From the NCBI GenBank assembly GCA_033239005.1, contig BSQZ01000014.1, positions 1,112,001-1,176,000 on the forward strand: DNA of 64,000 bases. Reading direction: 5' to 3'. A program made the translations under genes and the position numbers. The stretch comes from Lamellibrachia satsuma (Eukaryota > Annelida > Polychaeta > Sabellida > Siboglinidae). This document shows, piece by piece, positions 11,446 to 21,882 of the stretch. The notes below the pieces were generated by a model. That model ran no database searches. It was not told the origin of the DNA and saw only the letters and a list, made by a program, of their open reading frames with translations. The first letter of the stretch is position 1; each line of letters starts with the position of its first letter.

Positions 11446-11569
11446 ACTTTATCTAAAATTAAGCGTTGGTGCATTTTCGGTTCGGTAACTTTATTGGCGT
11501 TAGCGGTCCGCGTGACCTGTTTCTGAACTCATGGATGCATTGTTTCATTGCCTCCGCTTGTCTTTTAAC

Positions 11570-12100
11570 GGCTTCACTCGAAGAAGTAACGACACTTATC
11601 GAAAATGGCAAGACAAAGTTGATCCACTGCCCATCGCTATTCTGAAGGCCAATACCTCCATCTTAGCGCCGATCCTCAGGAACGTCCTCAACCTCTCTTA
11701 CGAGACTTCCACTGTTCCGGCTCGTCTAAAACAGGCTGTCATCACGCCTCTTCTGAAACGTTCCGGTCTTCCCGTTAACGACTACGCCAGCTACCGACCT
11801 ATGTCGAACCTTCCGTACGCGTCCAAATTACTAGAACGCCACGTCTCTACCCAACTGCGTTTGCATCTGCAACACAATAACATCGGAGATCCTTTTCAGA
11901 GCGCCCATCGCCCGTCACACAGAGTGGAGATAGTGAGTGTATGTATTCAATGCGATATTTTGCGTTCACTGGATGTTCGTAAGCACGTAGTTCTGGTATT
12001 GCTTGACCTCAGCACTGCGTCCTATCTCACCGACCGAGCACAGCGCCCGCACACACAGCTTCTCTTCAATCATTGTTCCCCTGGGTTTTATTTATGGTGA
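11570..12100 (+). pseudogene. L2/CR1-type LINE reverse transcriptase relic
   Basis: The frame at 11531-12100 carries, in order, DPLPIAILK, AVITPLLKRSGL, YRPMSNLPYASKLLERHV, QSAHRPSH and VLLDLSTAS. These are the early RT blocks of L2/CR1-type LINEs, where the last block is normally LLDLSAAFDTVDH. After DLSTAS the catalytic FDT..DH stretch is lost and the frame runs into unrelated residues. It is a different family from the CR1-like copies elsewhere in this window. 5' and 3' truncated. Confidence 0.85.
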
Positions 12101-12352
12101 TCACAAACAAGGGGTAAACTGGTAACCTGTCGTCGACTCACTGAGTTTACAAGAGGTAAACCCACTAACCTAATACAATACATCGGTGAAAGGTTTGATT
12201 AGTGTTGATGTCTTAAGAATTATTATATAATATATATTTGTATTATGTACTTATTGTTAGGTAACTATGATTGCTGCACAACAAATAGTATCGCAACATT
12301 GCGTAGACGTTGCAAAAACCCTCTTATTTATGTATCGCAACACGAGGCCAAG

Positions 12353-12555
12353 ATCACTAGCGACCAGGCCGAGATAACCACTGACTAGGCCGAGATCACC
12401 ACTGACCAGGCCGAGATCACCACAGAGTAGGCCGAGATCACCACTGACTAGGCCGATATCACCACTGACTAGGCCGAGATCACCACTGAGTAGGCCGAGA
12501 TCACCACTGACTAGGCCGAGATCACCACTGAATAGGCCGAGATCACTGGTCGAGA
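12353..12555. repeat. 21-bp minisatellite, about 9-10 copies
   Basis: The unit is GACTAGGCCGAGATCACCACT with single-base variants (GACCAGG, GAGTAGG, CCGATATC). Because 21 is a multiple of 3, the minus strand reads as a seven-residue Gly-Asp-Leu-Gly-Leu-x-Ser repeat, a false ORF. Confidence 0.95.
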
Positions 12556-12675
12556 TCACGAAAACAGGCCGAGATCCAGAAAGACCAAAATCACCATGAT
12601 TCATATCTCATAAGACGTACGGCGGCTGAAACTGTTTGTACTGGAAGGCTTTGGAGAACGAAAACTGTCGTCGCT

Positions 12676-12749
12676 GGCCGGTTAGCTCAGTTGGTTAGAG
12701 CGTCGTGCTAATAACGCGAATGTCGTGGGTTCGATCCCCATATCGGCCA
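12676..12749 (+). tRNA. tRNA-Ile (anticodon AAU)
   Basis: 74 nt fold as a complete cloverleaf. The acceptor stem GGCCGGT pairs with ATCGGCC, followed by discriminator A. The D arm is GCTC..GAGC. The anticodon stem TCGTG pairs with CGCGA (one G-U) around loop CTAATAA, which gives anticodon AAT. The T arm is GTGGG-TTCGATC-CCCAT. No CCA is encoded, as usual for nuclear eukaryotic genes. A TTTT Pol III terminator lies at 12760-12763. All stems and invariant positions are intact, so it is probably functional rather than a SINE head. A34 would be edited to inosine in the family. Confidence 0.95.
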
Positions 12750-12759
12750 TAGGGAAATC

Positions 12760-12763
12760 TTTT
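12760..12763 (+). terminator. RNA polymerase III T-run terminator
   Basis: TTTT begins 11 nt after the tRNA 3' end. Confidence 0.75.
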
Positions 12764-12779
12764 CTCAAACTCACGTACA

Positions 12780-14204
12780 CAAATATGTAATAAGCCAGTC
12801 GAGGGGAATGTGTAGCGTCTACAACATCGCATTAAAATAGGTGGCCTTATCCGTTGAATTTAGATTGTTGTTTGTCGGCGAGTTACTCGAACCAGGGGCT
12901 TCGTAGTATGATGTCACATTTATTTCTCATTTCTGATCATGCAGCCAATCTAGCCCGAGGGGTACGAAATAATCTTGCACGTACAAAAACGTTGCCCTCC
13001 CAATGAGGCCCAGTCCACCACACATATGCAGGGTTTGAAAAACAATCAGGATTTTTTTTTAAATCAATTTTTTATACGATAAAAAATACGATAGTAAACA
13101 TCATGTCCTTTTCCTTTCATAATTTATTAGTTGTACAGTAATATTGCAGTTTAGATGTGACACATAGGTGACGTCACTATGGTCATTACAGTTCAACCAT
13201 AATCACCATAATTCAACATAATTAAAAATAAAACCACACACCGTCCTGCTTTCGATCAGACACGGTGCACTTGTTATCTGTTTTTTAATTATGGCCAGCA
13301 GCTCTTGTAGGTTGTGAAGGTCAGTGCACTAGACTAACTGGAGTCATCATTGTATTTACTTTCTGGCTGATAGGGATGGGAAAACGATACAAAACTCACA
13401 CCTCTCTATGGCCCAATCCGCCACAGAATCCCCAATGCTATAATGTATGCCTTTCGGCTGTAACCTGTCGTGGACTCACACAGCTGGTGGGCTCTGTCTA
13501 TATACTTATTGCCATAAGAGATCAGTGATTGACCCACACAGACAGTACCAGGGTTATAGTTCAAAAGACTATACGGCGGCTGAAATGAGACACGGGGATT
13601 AATCGATTTAGTCGATGATTGGTTGGTTCATGCTTCTGATCAATTAATCGATCACAATCTTGTGTGATCGATTATTTTCAATTAAATAAAAAATCATGCT
13701 GAATTTTGTTCCCGTTCACGAGTTATCTGGACTCGCTGGAAATCTCGTGCGCGACAACGACAAACAGTGGCGCCTCAGCACGGAGTCTCTATAATTGAGG
13801 CTAGTTATGGCGTCAGTCAGTCGAAGACGAAGTATTTTGATTATTCCAAGTAACTATTACCGACAAAAAGTGACCTAACCGTCCTGACTAATAACAATAT
13901 CATTTTTTCTGGACGTTGTATGTCATAATCATAATTGTTTATTAACGATATTATCAGAGGTATCATCCCCCAAAAATGTTTTGGAGGAACACAGCATGCA
14001 AAAAAATTCACGGACGACAAACTCACGAACAGCGTGCGCAGAAAATGTAAACATACACATGTGAACAAATCAGTATAATATGTCAACAACACATTCACTG
14101 TTATTTGCCATCAAGGACACAGTGGGTTAGGGTTAAGTTAAGAAAAACAGACCGAGGGATAGCTAACAAGCTATATTCCAACATGTAGCATTATCGGCAC
14201 TAGA
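12780..14204. other. No gene recognised; scattered short repeats
   Basis: AT-rich sequence. ACGGCGGCTGAAA occurs both at 12620 and at 13573, and AACCTGTCGT(C/G)GACTCAC at 12125 and 13461, so parts of an unidentified repeat recur here. ATCGATTAATCGAT-like words cluster at 13600-13680. Confidence 0.5.
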
Positions 14205-14357
14205 AATAAGCCGACAAGGCCCTTTGAAAGTGACTCCAAACCACATACCAATCACGTTCATGAGGTGTTACATTATGAAACTGCGGAGGTGGAATCGAAT
14301 CATCGTCCTCTCGATCGACAGGCGGGTGCTCTAACCATTAGACCACCGCTCCCCATA
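14205..14357 (-). mobile_element. tRNA-derived SINE
   Basis: The minus strand begins with a tRNA-like head GGAGCGGTGGTCTAATGG (A box TGGTCTAATGGTTAGAGC) and a B box TGATTCGATTCC. About 70 bp of body follow, to about 14205. The head is well preserved; the tail end is uncertain. Confidence 0.7.
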
Positions 14358-14514
14358 TCGGTGCGCCCACCTTTTGAGCATGTTATATTTTAAATTTATT
14401 AATCCACATATAATCAGCACTGAGTTTCGTTTGATCTGTTTTGTTAATTGAGATGCAGAAGATTTCCATTAAATTATATGTTTAATGTTTTCTTCAATTA
14501 GATTTTCCACTAGT

Positions 14515-14800
14515 GTGATGTGGGCACAGTTTAGATCTCACTATGAACAGTTGGGGAACACATCTGTTAGATAAGTCAATTATTTCCCTTTGCACTTACC
14601 TTCTGGAGCTACGTGCTTGTGATTGCAATCTTCCTAAATTTGTGAAATCAAGTAGGCAGGTTATTGAACGGGACAAACGATGTAGCCTGTCTTAGTTGGA
14701 GAACCATTGTCACACCTTGCGGTTTGTGACTGTTGAATGAGACAACGGTATGTCATTCACTGATTGGACCTTGTCGCACCTCGTCGTCGCCCGTCACTAT
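14515..14800 (+). repeat. Dispersed unidentified repeat, copy 1 (partner 19430-19945)
   Basis: Shares, in the same order and orientation as 19430-19945: AGATCTCAC(T/G)ATGAACAGTT, AGATAAGTCAATTA, CTTCTGGAGCTA, TGCTTGTGATTGCAATCTT, AACGGGACAAAC, TTGGAGAACCATTGTCACACC and CACTGATTGGACCTTGTC. A short conserved open segment (LLEL-ACDCNL--FVKSS) occurs in both, hinting at a coding ancestor. Family unknown. Confidence 0.75.
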
Positions 14801-14917
14801 GAATGACTGTAATGATTTCTTCTCGTTGTCACTTGAGCGGCTCAGTTGTGGATACTTCGGTGACAGGTTCATCGTGTGACACTGTGTTGCCAACAGCTAC
14901 GAACATCATCCCCGGCG

Positions 14918-14925
14918 CTATAAAT
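14918..14925 (+). promoter_or_regulatory. TATA box candidate for the 15.1-kb gene
   Basis: CTATAAAT within a locally GC-richer context, about 165 bp before the start codon at 15086. A start of transcription about 25-30 bp downstream would give a 5'UTR of roughly 130 nt. Confidence 0.4.
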
Positions 14926-15085
14926 CCTTGCATTTCCTCTGGATCGGTATTCAACAAGCAACGATTCGTCCTGGAAACAAGTCCACAGCACGTATCGTGA
15001 TTTCTAATACTTTGATATTACTGGCAACGAAAGAGGGTTAAATTACTTTCACGGGAGAAAAGAAGATTGTCGCAAGTGTACAATT

Positions 15086-15460
15086 ATGAGCAGTTTCGGG
15101 ATGGCCGAGCCAAACATCGAGGGGGTGATCTCAGAAATCCGTATTTTGGATCACAAGTTCAGGCTATCATGCGACCAGATCAATCTCCTGAATAACAGAA
15201 TCGACGCCATGCAGTCACGCTTCGACTGCGCCTCCGCCGACAGTCAACGTGCGTTCTGCTACAACATTCGATTGCGTCTGGCAACACTGGAGGGCGTACG
15301 CAACATGTTTTATGAATACGCCACGAGGGTTGCAGACAAATTGGAGATTCTACAGAGGATGCCAATGCAAGCCGGACAGAACGAATACGAGTTTGATGAC
15401 GTGGACTACGATACGGACGAACACATTGATGACGAAGGCAACGAAAGTGAAGACGCGTGA
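15086..15460 (+). CDS. Small single-exon protein: helical/coiled-coil region plus acidic tail, family not recognised
   Basis: 124 codons from the ATG at 15086 to TGA at 15458-15460. Residues about 12-90 are rich in heptad-like Leu/Ile/Met with alternating charges (LLNNRIDAMQSRF, LEGVRNMFYEYATRVADKL), predicting long amphipathic helices. Residues about 98-124 are strongly acidic (Asp/Glu with Tyr). Codon use is GC-balanced, quite unlike the AT-rich and repeat-driven spurious frames around it. No intron is needed, and a TATA box precedes it at about -165. No transmembrane segment or signal peptide. The layout suggests a small scaffold or chaperone-like protein, but that is a guess; I know no family for it. 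It could also be a retroposed or virus-derived gene. Confidence 0.7.
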   Translation: MSSFGMAEPNIEGVISEIRILDHKFRLSCDQINLLNNRIDAMQSRFDCASADSQRAFCYNIRLRLATLEGVRNMFYEYATRVADKLEILQRMPMQAGQNEYEFDDVDYDTDEHIDDEGNESEDA

Positions 15461-15585
15461 AATGTGTACCGGGTAGCAAAAACAAACGGTTCTTCTCAGA
15501 ACCAACCTAATCGTCACAAAAGAGTTGCTCCATTTCCTGATTCCGGTCTTTGTTTTTTAAGTGGCTGTGCGGTGGTTTCACTATG

Positions 15586-15661
15586 TGTGCGTGCGGGCGT
15601 GCGGGCGGGCGTGCGCGCGTGCGTGCATGCGTGCGAGGGTGCGTGCGTGCGAGCGTGCGTG
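15586..15661. repeat. (GTGC)n microsatellite, imperfect
   Basis: GTGC units mixed with GGGC, GAGC and GTGCAT variants about 130 bp after the stop of the small gene. Confidence 0.9.
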
Positions 15662-15664
15662 TGA

Positions 15665-16380
15665 TCCCAGAATTGAGAAATGAAATGGATTGACAACGGA
15701 AGAGTCCGCTAGATAAAAGAAGGCATAAAAAAATTCCTTCAAATGCAAGAAAGATGGAACAACTAGACAACAAGAAGTGGCAGCAAAAACAGAAAAAACA
15801 AATGGAAGAACAAGACGGAAACGGAATATTGGAACCTTTACAATATTATATTGAGAAGAGCATTGAAACATTTGTTCTTCTGAGAAACCAAGGGCACCGG
15901 TCAGGAAAAAAAGCACGTATCTAAAAAGGAAACCGGACATACGCCCTCCAAACATAGATCCCTCTTGACAAAAAACCATAAATTCAAAATTGCCTTCGTA
16001 CATAACCCCCACAATTCATTCTACATTGAAACCATTCTACCTAGATCAATTCAAACTGGAGTCAACTTTTCCGGCCTGGAGAAGTGGCCGGTTAGCATAC
16101 ATGGACATTTGAGATTGAAGAGAGTCAACACATTGTGACACGAATTATCTGCAAAGTTCACCAGTAAGAGAATGCCAACAGCAACGCCACACTTAAACAT
16201 TGTTCCCCCAACATCGCATGTACAACAGCATTTAACCCACAGAATACAATCTAGCGGAACACAACAACAAATAATGGTTCATATTAAGGGTCATCCAATT
16301 TTATTTCACCCCAAGTGTTCTCTCCCACGTGGCCTACTCTCTTATACGCCAACTGGTCTATTGCTTGTGAAAGTTCAAAC
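15665..16380. other. No gene recognised
   Basis: Purine-rich plus strand. Short open frames at 16172-16414 (+) and 15581-16012 (-) have no motif and the latter runs through the microsatellite. Confidence 0.5.
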
Positions 16381-16508
16381 AATTGCCTTGAACCTGACTG
16401 GAAACTTTCTTTAATATTTGTCGATTGGATGGGTCTACTCTGCACAATGAAGCTGAGGAGATGAACTCTCTCCCAGCTCGTGGCATTCACCTAACTTGGG
16501 GCAGTTTA

Positions 16509-17594
16509 TGTATGTATGTATGTATGGAGTGAGCCGTCGGTACGACGGATCTCGACCTCAGTCAGTATCGTGTGTACGGTTGTCGCTGAACAGACCGATC
16601 CGCGATGCACATTGTCGTCCACAGACACGACACACAAAGGTGACAGTGTTTGATGAAGGCTGGGTAGCCTTCCGTCTTAGTCTCTTCTCTCTCAGGGCGT
16701 CGCACCGCTTTTTTTCGAATTCGTGTAGGCCGACGTGGCATGTGCGACGCCAGAGGGCACGGTCCATCGCTGTGGACTCCCAGGTGTTGTGAGGCACGCC
16801 ACATGATTTTAGTGTTGCCTTGAGCACGTCCTTGTATCTCTTCCGCTGCCCTCCCCGTGTTCGTTTGCCGGCGTCCAGTTCTCCATAGAACACTGCCTTA
16901 GGGATGCGGTCATCGGCCATTCTCACAAGGTGCCCGGACCAGCGGAGTTGTGTACACTTGATGTGGTGTTCGATGCCCTTTTGTGCACAGCGCTGTAAGA
17001 CCTCGGTGTTGGAAATCATGTCTTGCCACTTGATGTTAGCGATGCGCCTTAGGCTGCGCATGTGGAACTGGTCGAGTCTCCGTATGTGTCGGCGGTATGG
17101 TGTCCACGCCTCGCATCCATATAGCAGTGTCGGAAGCACCACGGCACAGTATACACTGATTTTGGTGGCAAGACGTACACCGCTTTCATTCCAAAGGCGC
17201 TTGGTGAGTCTGCCGAATGACGCGCTCGCTTTCCCAATCCGTGTTGAGACGTCATCGTCTATCATGACATTTTGTGATAGCGTGCTACCCAAGTAGGTGA
17301 ACTTGTCAACGACGTTTAGTGGGTTGTTGGCGATGGTGATGATTGGAGCCGAGTAGTCTGCTCCAGGCTTCGGCTGATACATCACCTCGGTTTTCTTCAG
17401 ACTGATAGTCAATCCGAAACGGCGGGCGGATCTGGCGAAAGCATTGGTAATCGCTTGTATGTCATCGATCGTATGTGCAAGAAGTGCACAGTCGTCAGCG
17501 AATAGTAGGTCTTTGATCAGTAACTTGGAAGTTCTTGTCCTGGATTTGAGTCGTCGAAGGTTGAATACGTTTCCATCAGTTCGGACCCGGATAC
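16509..17594 (-). mobile_element. LINE 3' half: RT C-terminus, thumb and terminal C2H2-like finger; (CATA)n tail
   Basis: Minus strand, 5' truncated. From about 17594 it reads through NLRRLKSRTRTSK to LLFADDCALLAH (RT catalytic FADD intact, about 17490). It continues in one frame to a stop near 16558. Landmarks in order: GLTISLKKTEVMYQP, KFTYLGST, VLPTLLYGCEAWT, HMRSLRRIANIKWQD, LRWSGHLVRM, GKRTRGGQRKRYKD, and a Cys/His finger VCRVCGRQCASRIGLFSDNRTH. These are typical of a widespread animal LINE group whose ORF ends in this finger. The tail is (CATA)n on the minus strand. The second copy of the duplicated segment serves as the empty site and fixes both boundaries. The frame is open for more than 280 codons, so the insertion looks young. 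Confidence 0.92.
16558..17412 (-). CDS. LINE ORF2 C-terminal fragment (connection/thumb, zinc finger)
   Basis: 284 codons to the stop. The frame continues upstream of 17412 to about 17594 and includes the catalytic FADD, so 17412 is only the first possible initiator and not a real start. The endonuclease and the front of the RT are absent. The ORF ends with a CCHH-like finger, C-x2-C-x11-H-type around FVCRVCGRQC, as in its relatives. Not expected to be active on its own. Confidence 0.85.
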   Translation of the reverse strand: MTISLKKTEVMYQPKPGADYSAPIITIANNPLNVVDKFTYLGSTLSQNVMIDDDVSTRIGKASASFGRLTKRLWNESGVRLATKISVYCAVVLPTLLYGCEAWTPYRRHIRRLDQFHMRSLRRIANIKWQDMISNTEVLQRCAQKGIEHHIKCTQLRWSGHLVRMADDRIPKAVFYGELDAGKRTRGGQRKRYKDVLKATLKSCGVPHNTWESTAMDRALWRRTCHVGLHEFEKKRCDALREKRLRRKATQPSSNTVTFVCRVCGRQCASRIGLFSDNRTHDTD

Positions 17595-18306
17595 AGCAGC
17601 CTCAAACTGGATGGATATCTTCTTTGATGTTATCTTCCAGGTACCAAATATAAACCGAGGCCATCATCTGACCCGTCACCGTGTACACTTTGACTACAAT
17701 GTCACTACATCATCACAGAAGGTACACTAATTGGGGCATACCTTGCATTCGGACATTTTGTTTCCCATTTATACAGTGTAGACGAATTGGCTTAGACCAA
17801 GTTGCAGTTTTTAGTATTTGTATTAAAGTGAGTGTTATTTTGGTGTGATGTGTTTACGTCTGAAGGGTTTGTCCGGAGAGTGATTATTATGTCTTCGATT
17901 CATCGGAAAAGGCTACCATAAAATAGGGGTAACTCCATAAATTGGCACAGAAGCAAACGTCCCATAGTGTGTTTTGGCGATATCGAAGATACTTTTGAAT
18001 AATATTATCTTATATGCATATATGGACTAACATAATTAAAATACCTTTATTAGTTTTTGTTTGGCGCCCATTTGAAAAAATGCCCGGTGGTCAAAATCGG
18101 GACTTCGAAGTCGTCCGCGCAAATCGGAACCCGCGTATAGGAAATTTGTATATATCTCCCATTTTCGTTAGAATTCGATCGGTTGAAAACATGTCAAACA
18201 TCAAACTACATATTATACACACGAACAGAAGTGCAAGTGTTCTTAGAATACCTATGAAAAATAAGGCTGAAAAGAAGCGTTATTGTAACACAACTTTCAC
18301 ATCAAA

Positions 18307-18815
18307 CTGAACCTGACTGGAAGTTTTCTTTGATATTTGTAGATTGGCTGCGTCTAATCTGCACAATGAAGCCCAGGGTGTCAATTCACTCCCAGCTCGT
18401 CACATTCACCTAACTTGGGGCAGTTTAAGCAACCGCCTGGAACCGGATGACATCTTCTTTGATGTTGATTCCCAGGTGCCAGGTATAAACCGAGATCACA
18501 CGTGGCCCGTCACCGTGTACCCTCTGACTACATCGTCACATAAGGTAGAATAGGCGAGGTATACTTTGCAAACAGGAGTAGACCAATTGACGTATACCTG
18601 GCAATTTGACATTTGCCTGCCATTTGTGCAGAGTGTACGAAATGGGTATAGACCAAGTTGCGGGTTTTGTTTGTATTTATATTAAAGTGAGCGCTGTTTT
18701 GGTCTATGTCCGACGGTTTTTTTTCCGGTGGGTGACATATTGTGAGGTAAATCCATAAAATAACACACAATCAAACGTTGCAGACCGTTTGTACGCGACA
18801 ACGAAGACACTTTTA
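18307..18815 (+). repeat. Duplicated exon-like segment, copy 2 (uninterrupted)
   Basis: An open frame at about 18320-18552 encodes SNLHNEAQGVNSLPAR, IHLTWGSL, PDDIFFDVDSQVPGIN and WPVTVYPLTTSSHK, ending in TAG. The pattern of differences from copy 1 preserves residues better than bases, which suggests former protein-coding function. The rest (to about 18815) also matches copy 1 (17745-18010), including GACCAAGTTGC and TATTAAAGTGAG. Confidence 0.65.
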
Positions 18816-18818
18816 TAA

Positions 18819-19247
<429 letters not shown>

Positions 19248-19249
<2 letters not shown>

Positions 19250-19330
19250 AAGGCACATCCGAAAAGGCACGACCCAAAATGGCACATACGAAAAAGGCAT
19301 ATACACAAATATCGCATACTATAATGGAAC

Positions 19331-19427
<97 letters not shown>

Positions 19428-19689
19428 GTTGAGATCTCACGATGAACAGTTACATTTTTCAATATTTTGATGTGATTAAACTGAACAATGTTATGAACAC
19501 AATGTGCATGTAGCGATTCTCAAATATGTCATTGTCGTCAACATTTATTTCTTTGCGATTCAGAATATTGATTCAGATGTTGCATTTTCATCCTTACTTC
19601 AGTTGTTCCATTATAGTATGCGATATTTTTGTATGTGCCTTTTTCGTATGTGCCATTTTGGGTCGTGCATTTTTCGGATGTGCCTTTAC
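19248..19689. repeat. Large inverted repeat (arms about 86 bp) around a (TA)n array
   Basis: The left arm 19248-19332 is an almost perfect reverse complement of 19602-19689. Each arm is made of several 14-16-bp sub-repeats beginning GGCACAT..GAAAA. The 270-bp loop contains (TA)n at 19335-19424 and the start of the dispersed repeat copy 2. Confidence 0.9.
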
Positions 19690-19945
19690 AGTACAATAAC
19701 ACTCTGCCAGCAGAGGACACACTGTCAGATAAGTCAATTACTTCCTTGTCCACATGCCTTCTGGAGCTATTTGCTTGTGATTGCAATCTTGGTGAATTTG
19801 TTAAATCAAGCAAGCGGAGACTCAAGTATGCAAGTCATTGAACGGGGCAATTGAACGGGACAAACATTTCAGCCTGTCTTGGTTGGAGAACCATTGTCAC
19901 ACCTTGCGGTTTTTCACTGATTGGACCTTGTCATTACCTATACCA
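19430..19945 (+). repeat. Dispersed unidentified repeat, copy 2 (partner 14515-14800)
   Basis: Matches copy 1 from AGATCTCACGATGAACAGTT onward, but about 230 bp holding the right inverted-repeat arm are present here and absent there. It ends at the 3' edge of LINE copy B. Confidence 0.75.
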
Positions 19946-20035
19946 TGGGCTTTTAGTATAAGTAAAAATCTTTGATGTGGCACTTTATCGAAAGCTTTCT
20001 GAACATCTAAATAGACAACATCCACTGGTGACCCT

Positions 20036-20709
20036 TCATCGACCCACTTTGTAATTTCTTCCAAAAACACATAAGAGATTGGTTAGATATAACCTTGCTT
20101 TTAGGAACCCATGTTGAGATGTATGTATTAATTTATGTTTTACAAGGAATTCCACCAGGTGGTCTCTAATTAATGTTTCGAGTAATTTACATACAACTGA
20201 TGTTAAACTCACAGGTCTGTAATTTTCTGGTTTGTTCCTCGATCCTTTCTTAAATAGCAGTGTAATGTTTGCCTCTTTCCATTCTGAAGGAACTATTCCT
20301 TCTTCTAGTGACAAGTTAAACACTTTTGCTAGTGGTGTACTACTTTGCTCAACAATTTCCTTAAGCAGTTTTGGTGGTATCCCATCTGCTCCATGTGTGA
20401 TTTATTATCTTTCATCTTCTTAATTTTCTTTGCTATTATTTCAGGAGTTAAAAATAACTGCCCCAACTGTTCTGATTTATTTCCCCCAAATTTAGTAAAT
20501 GGAACTGGTAGTGAGCTGATATCTTCTGTGGTAAAAACTGAGCTGAAATACTCATTCAGGACCTCTGCCATCTGAAACCCGTCTGTAATTATGTTTTCAC
20601 TGTTGTTTTCCAATGGTCCGACCTTATCTCGAACTTTCTGTTTACTCCTTATATAAGCATAGAAACTCTTGCTGTCATATTTTATATTACCTGCCAATTT
20701 TTTTTTCAA
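20036..20709 (-). pseudogene. RT front of copy B ORF2, frame-broken
   Basis: Two frames (20709-20329 and 20323-20036) together cover SFYAYIRSKQKVRDKVGP, EVLNEYFSSVF, IIAKKIKKMKDNKS, FNLSLEEGIVPSEWKEANI, RPVSLTSVVCKLLE and QHGFLKAR, which are the standard RT blocks 0-3. A break near 20330 splits them. The palm with the catalytic aspartates is not present. Confidence 0.85.
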
Positions 20710-21544
20710 AGGTTCTTTTAGATTTTCTAATTTCAGTTGTAGTTAGGTTAAGTGCCTCTTTATAGTTTGTGTAGTCTTTTACAATTCCAGTGTGTTTATA
20801 TACCCTCCACAGCATCTGTTTGTGATAAAAAATTCTAATAGCCTCTTTTATCAGGTATTTCTTCCTGGACCTTTTCCCTTGTTTTCTTAATGGAACAAAT
20901 TTCGCAATAATGCCCTCAATCTCAGATTTTTAAACAAGTCCAGCATTCTGTTGCTGTCTTGTTTTTCAGCAAGTTATTCCAATCTATATTTGCTAGATAT
21001 GTTCTCATCTCTTTATATTTGCCTTTGTTGAAGTTCCTCCTCCATTGTTTTTTATATGTATTCCCTGTTTTTACTCAGCATCTACTATATCTTCATTTGC
21101 CCATGATTCTGTGATGCCTATTACATGAGGATCAATATCTGCAACCATTATGTCTAACTCACTTTTTCATTTACTATGCTCCCGGCATTTAAGCGTACAC
21201 ATTTAAGTTCATTGTCTGAAATTATTGGTGAACATTTATTTGGATGTGTATTTGTAGTAGTACTCCTTTGAGTTTTCTCTGTCAGTACCCCTGCGCATCT
21301 AGTTTAAATAATTTATGGTACCTGTGCCCTCGTCAACAACCCTGACAAATTCAGACCCAAGAACTGCAGCAACCTTCCCTGTCAGATGAAGTCCATCTCA
21401 CATGAAAAAGTCATCTATTCCCACAAAGTGTAACCACATGTCTACGAAGCCTACTCCCTCATCCATACATACCTTGTGTACTTGCGTGTTGATCGCCATC
21501 CTCCTACAGTTCCTATATTCCTAACCCGTGCCTCCCATTATTGG

Positions 21545-21870
21545 TTATATCCCCGACAATACAATCTGTCCAACTCGTGCCTCTTTAAGTGTCTTGATCA
21601 ACCTCCTGTACTTACCAACGATGGCTGACGTTCCCTCCTTCTCTGCATTGTTCGTTCCCACATGCACGAGAACAGTACCTCCCGTGCCACCACTTGTCCT
21701 GTCTTTTCTGCTATATCCTCTATTTTTGCCCCTGGTACGCATACTGTTATGTCATCTCCTCTGTTTACAATTTTATCCACTTTCCTAATGATGGAATCCC
21801 CCATAAATATCCGGGCTTTCCCCGCCTTCCCCTGTGATACTACATCAGCAAAGCTCCTCTCCTGTCGCAC
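21545..21870 (-). pseudogene. SGNH esterase part of CR1-like ORF1 (copy B, frame-broken)
   Basis: Shows FMGDSIIRKVDK (nucleophile block GDS) and then VCVPGAKIEDI. After a shift into the frame at 21742, VLVHVGTNN (the SGNH block III Gly-Thr-Asn) appears. Same order as the intact domain at 40380-39547. Confidence 0.8.
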
Positions 21871-21882
21871 ACTATGCCCCCT

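Larger units (their letters stand above)
16385..18010 (+). repeat. Duplicated exon-like segment, copy 1, split by a LINE at 16509-17594
   Basis: The flanking parts 16385-16508 and 17595-18010 match 18307-18815 in order. Both encode similar residues around LHNEA..NSLPAR..IHLTWGSL on the left, with synonymous-looking differences, and a shared segment around CTTCTTTGATGTT and TATAAACCGAG on the right. Here the LINE removes continuity. Origin unknown: a host exon or an old transposon. Confidence 0.7.

Noticed and set aside
14205..14357. Functional tRNA gene on the minus strand
   Set aside because: The head resembles a tRNA but the stems are mismatched and a SINE body follows; the acceptor stem does not close.
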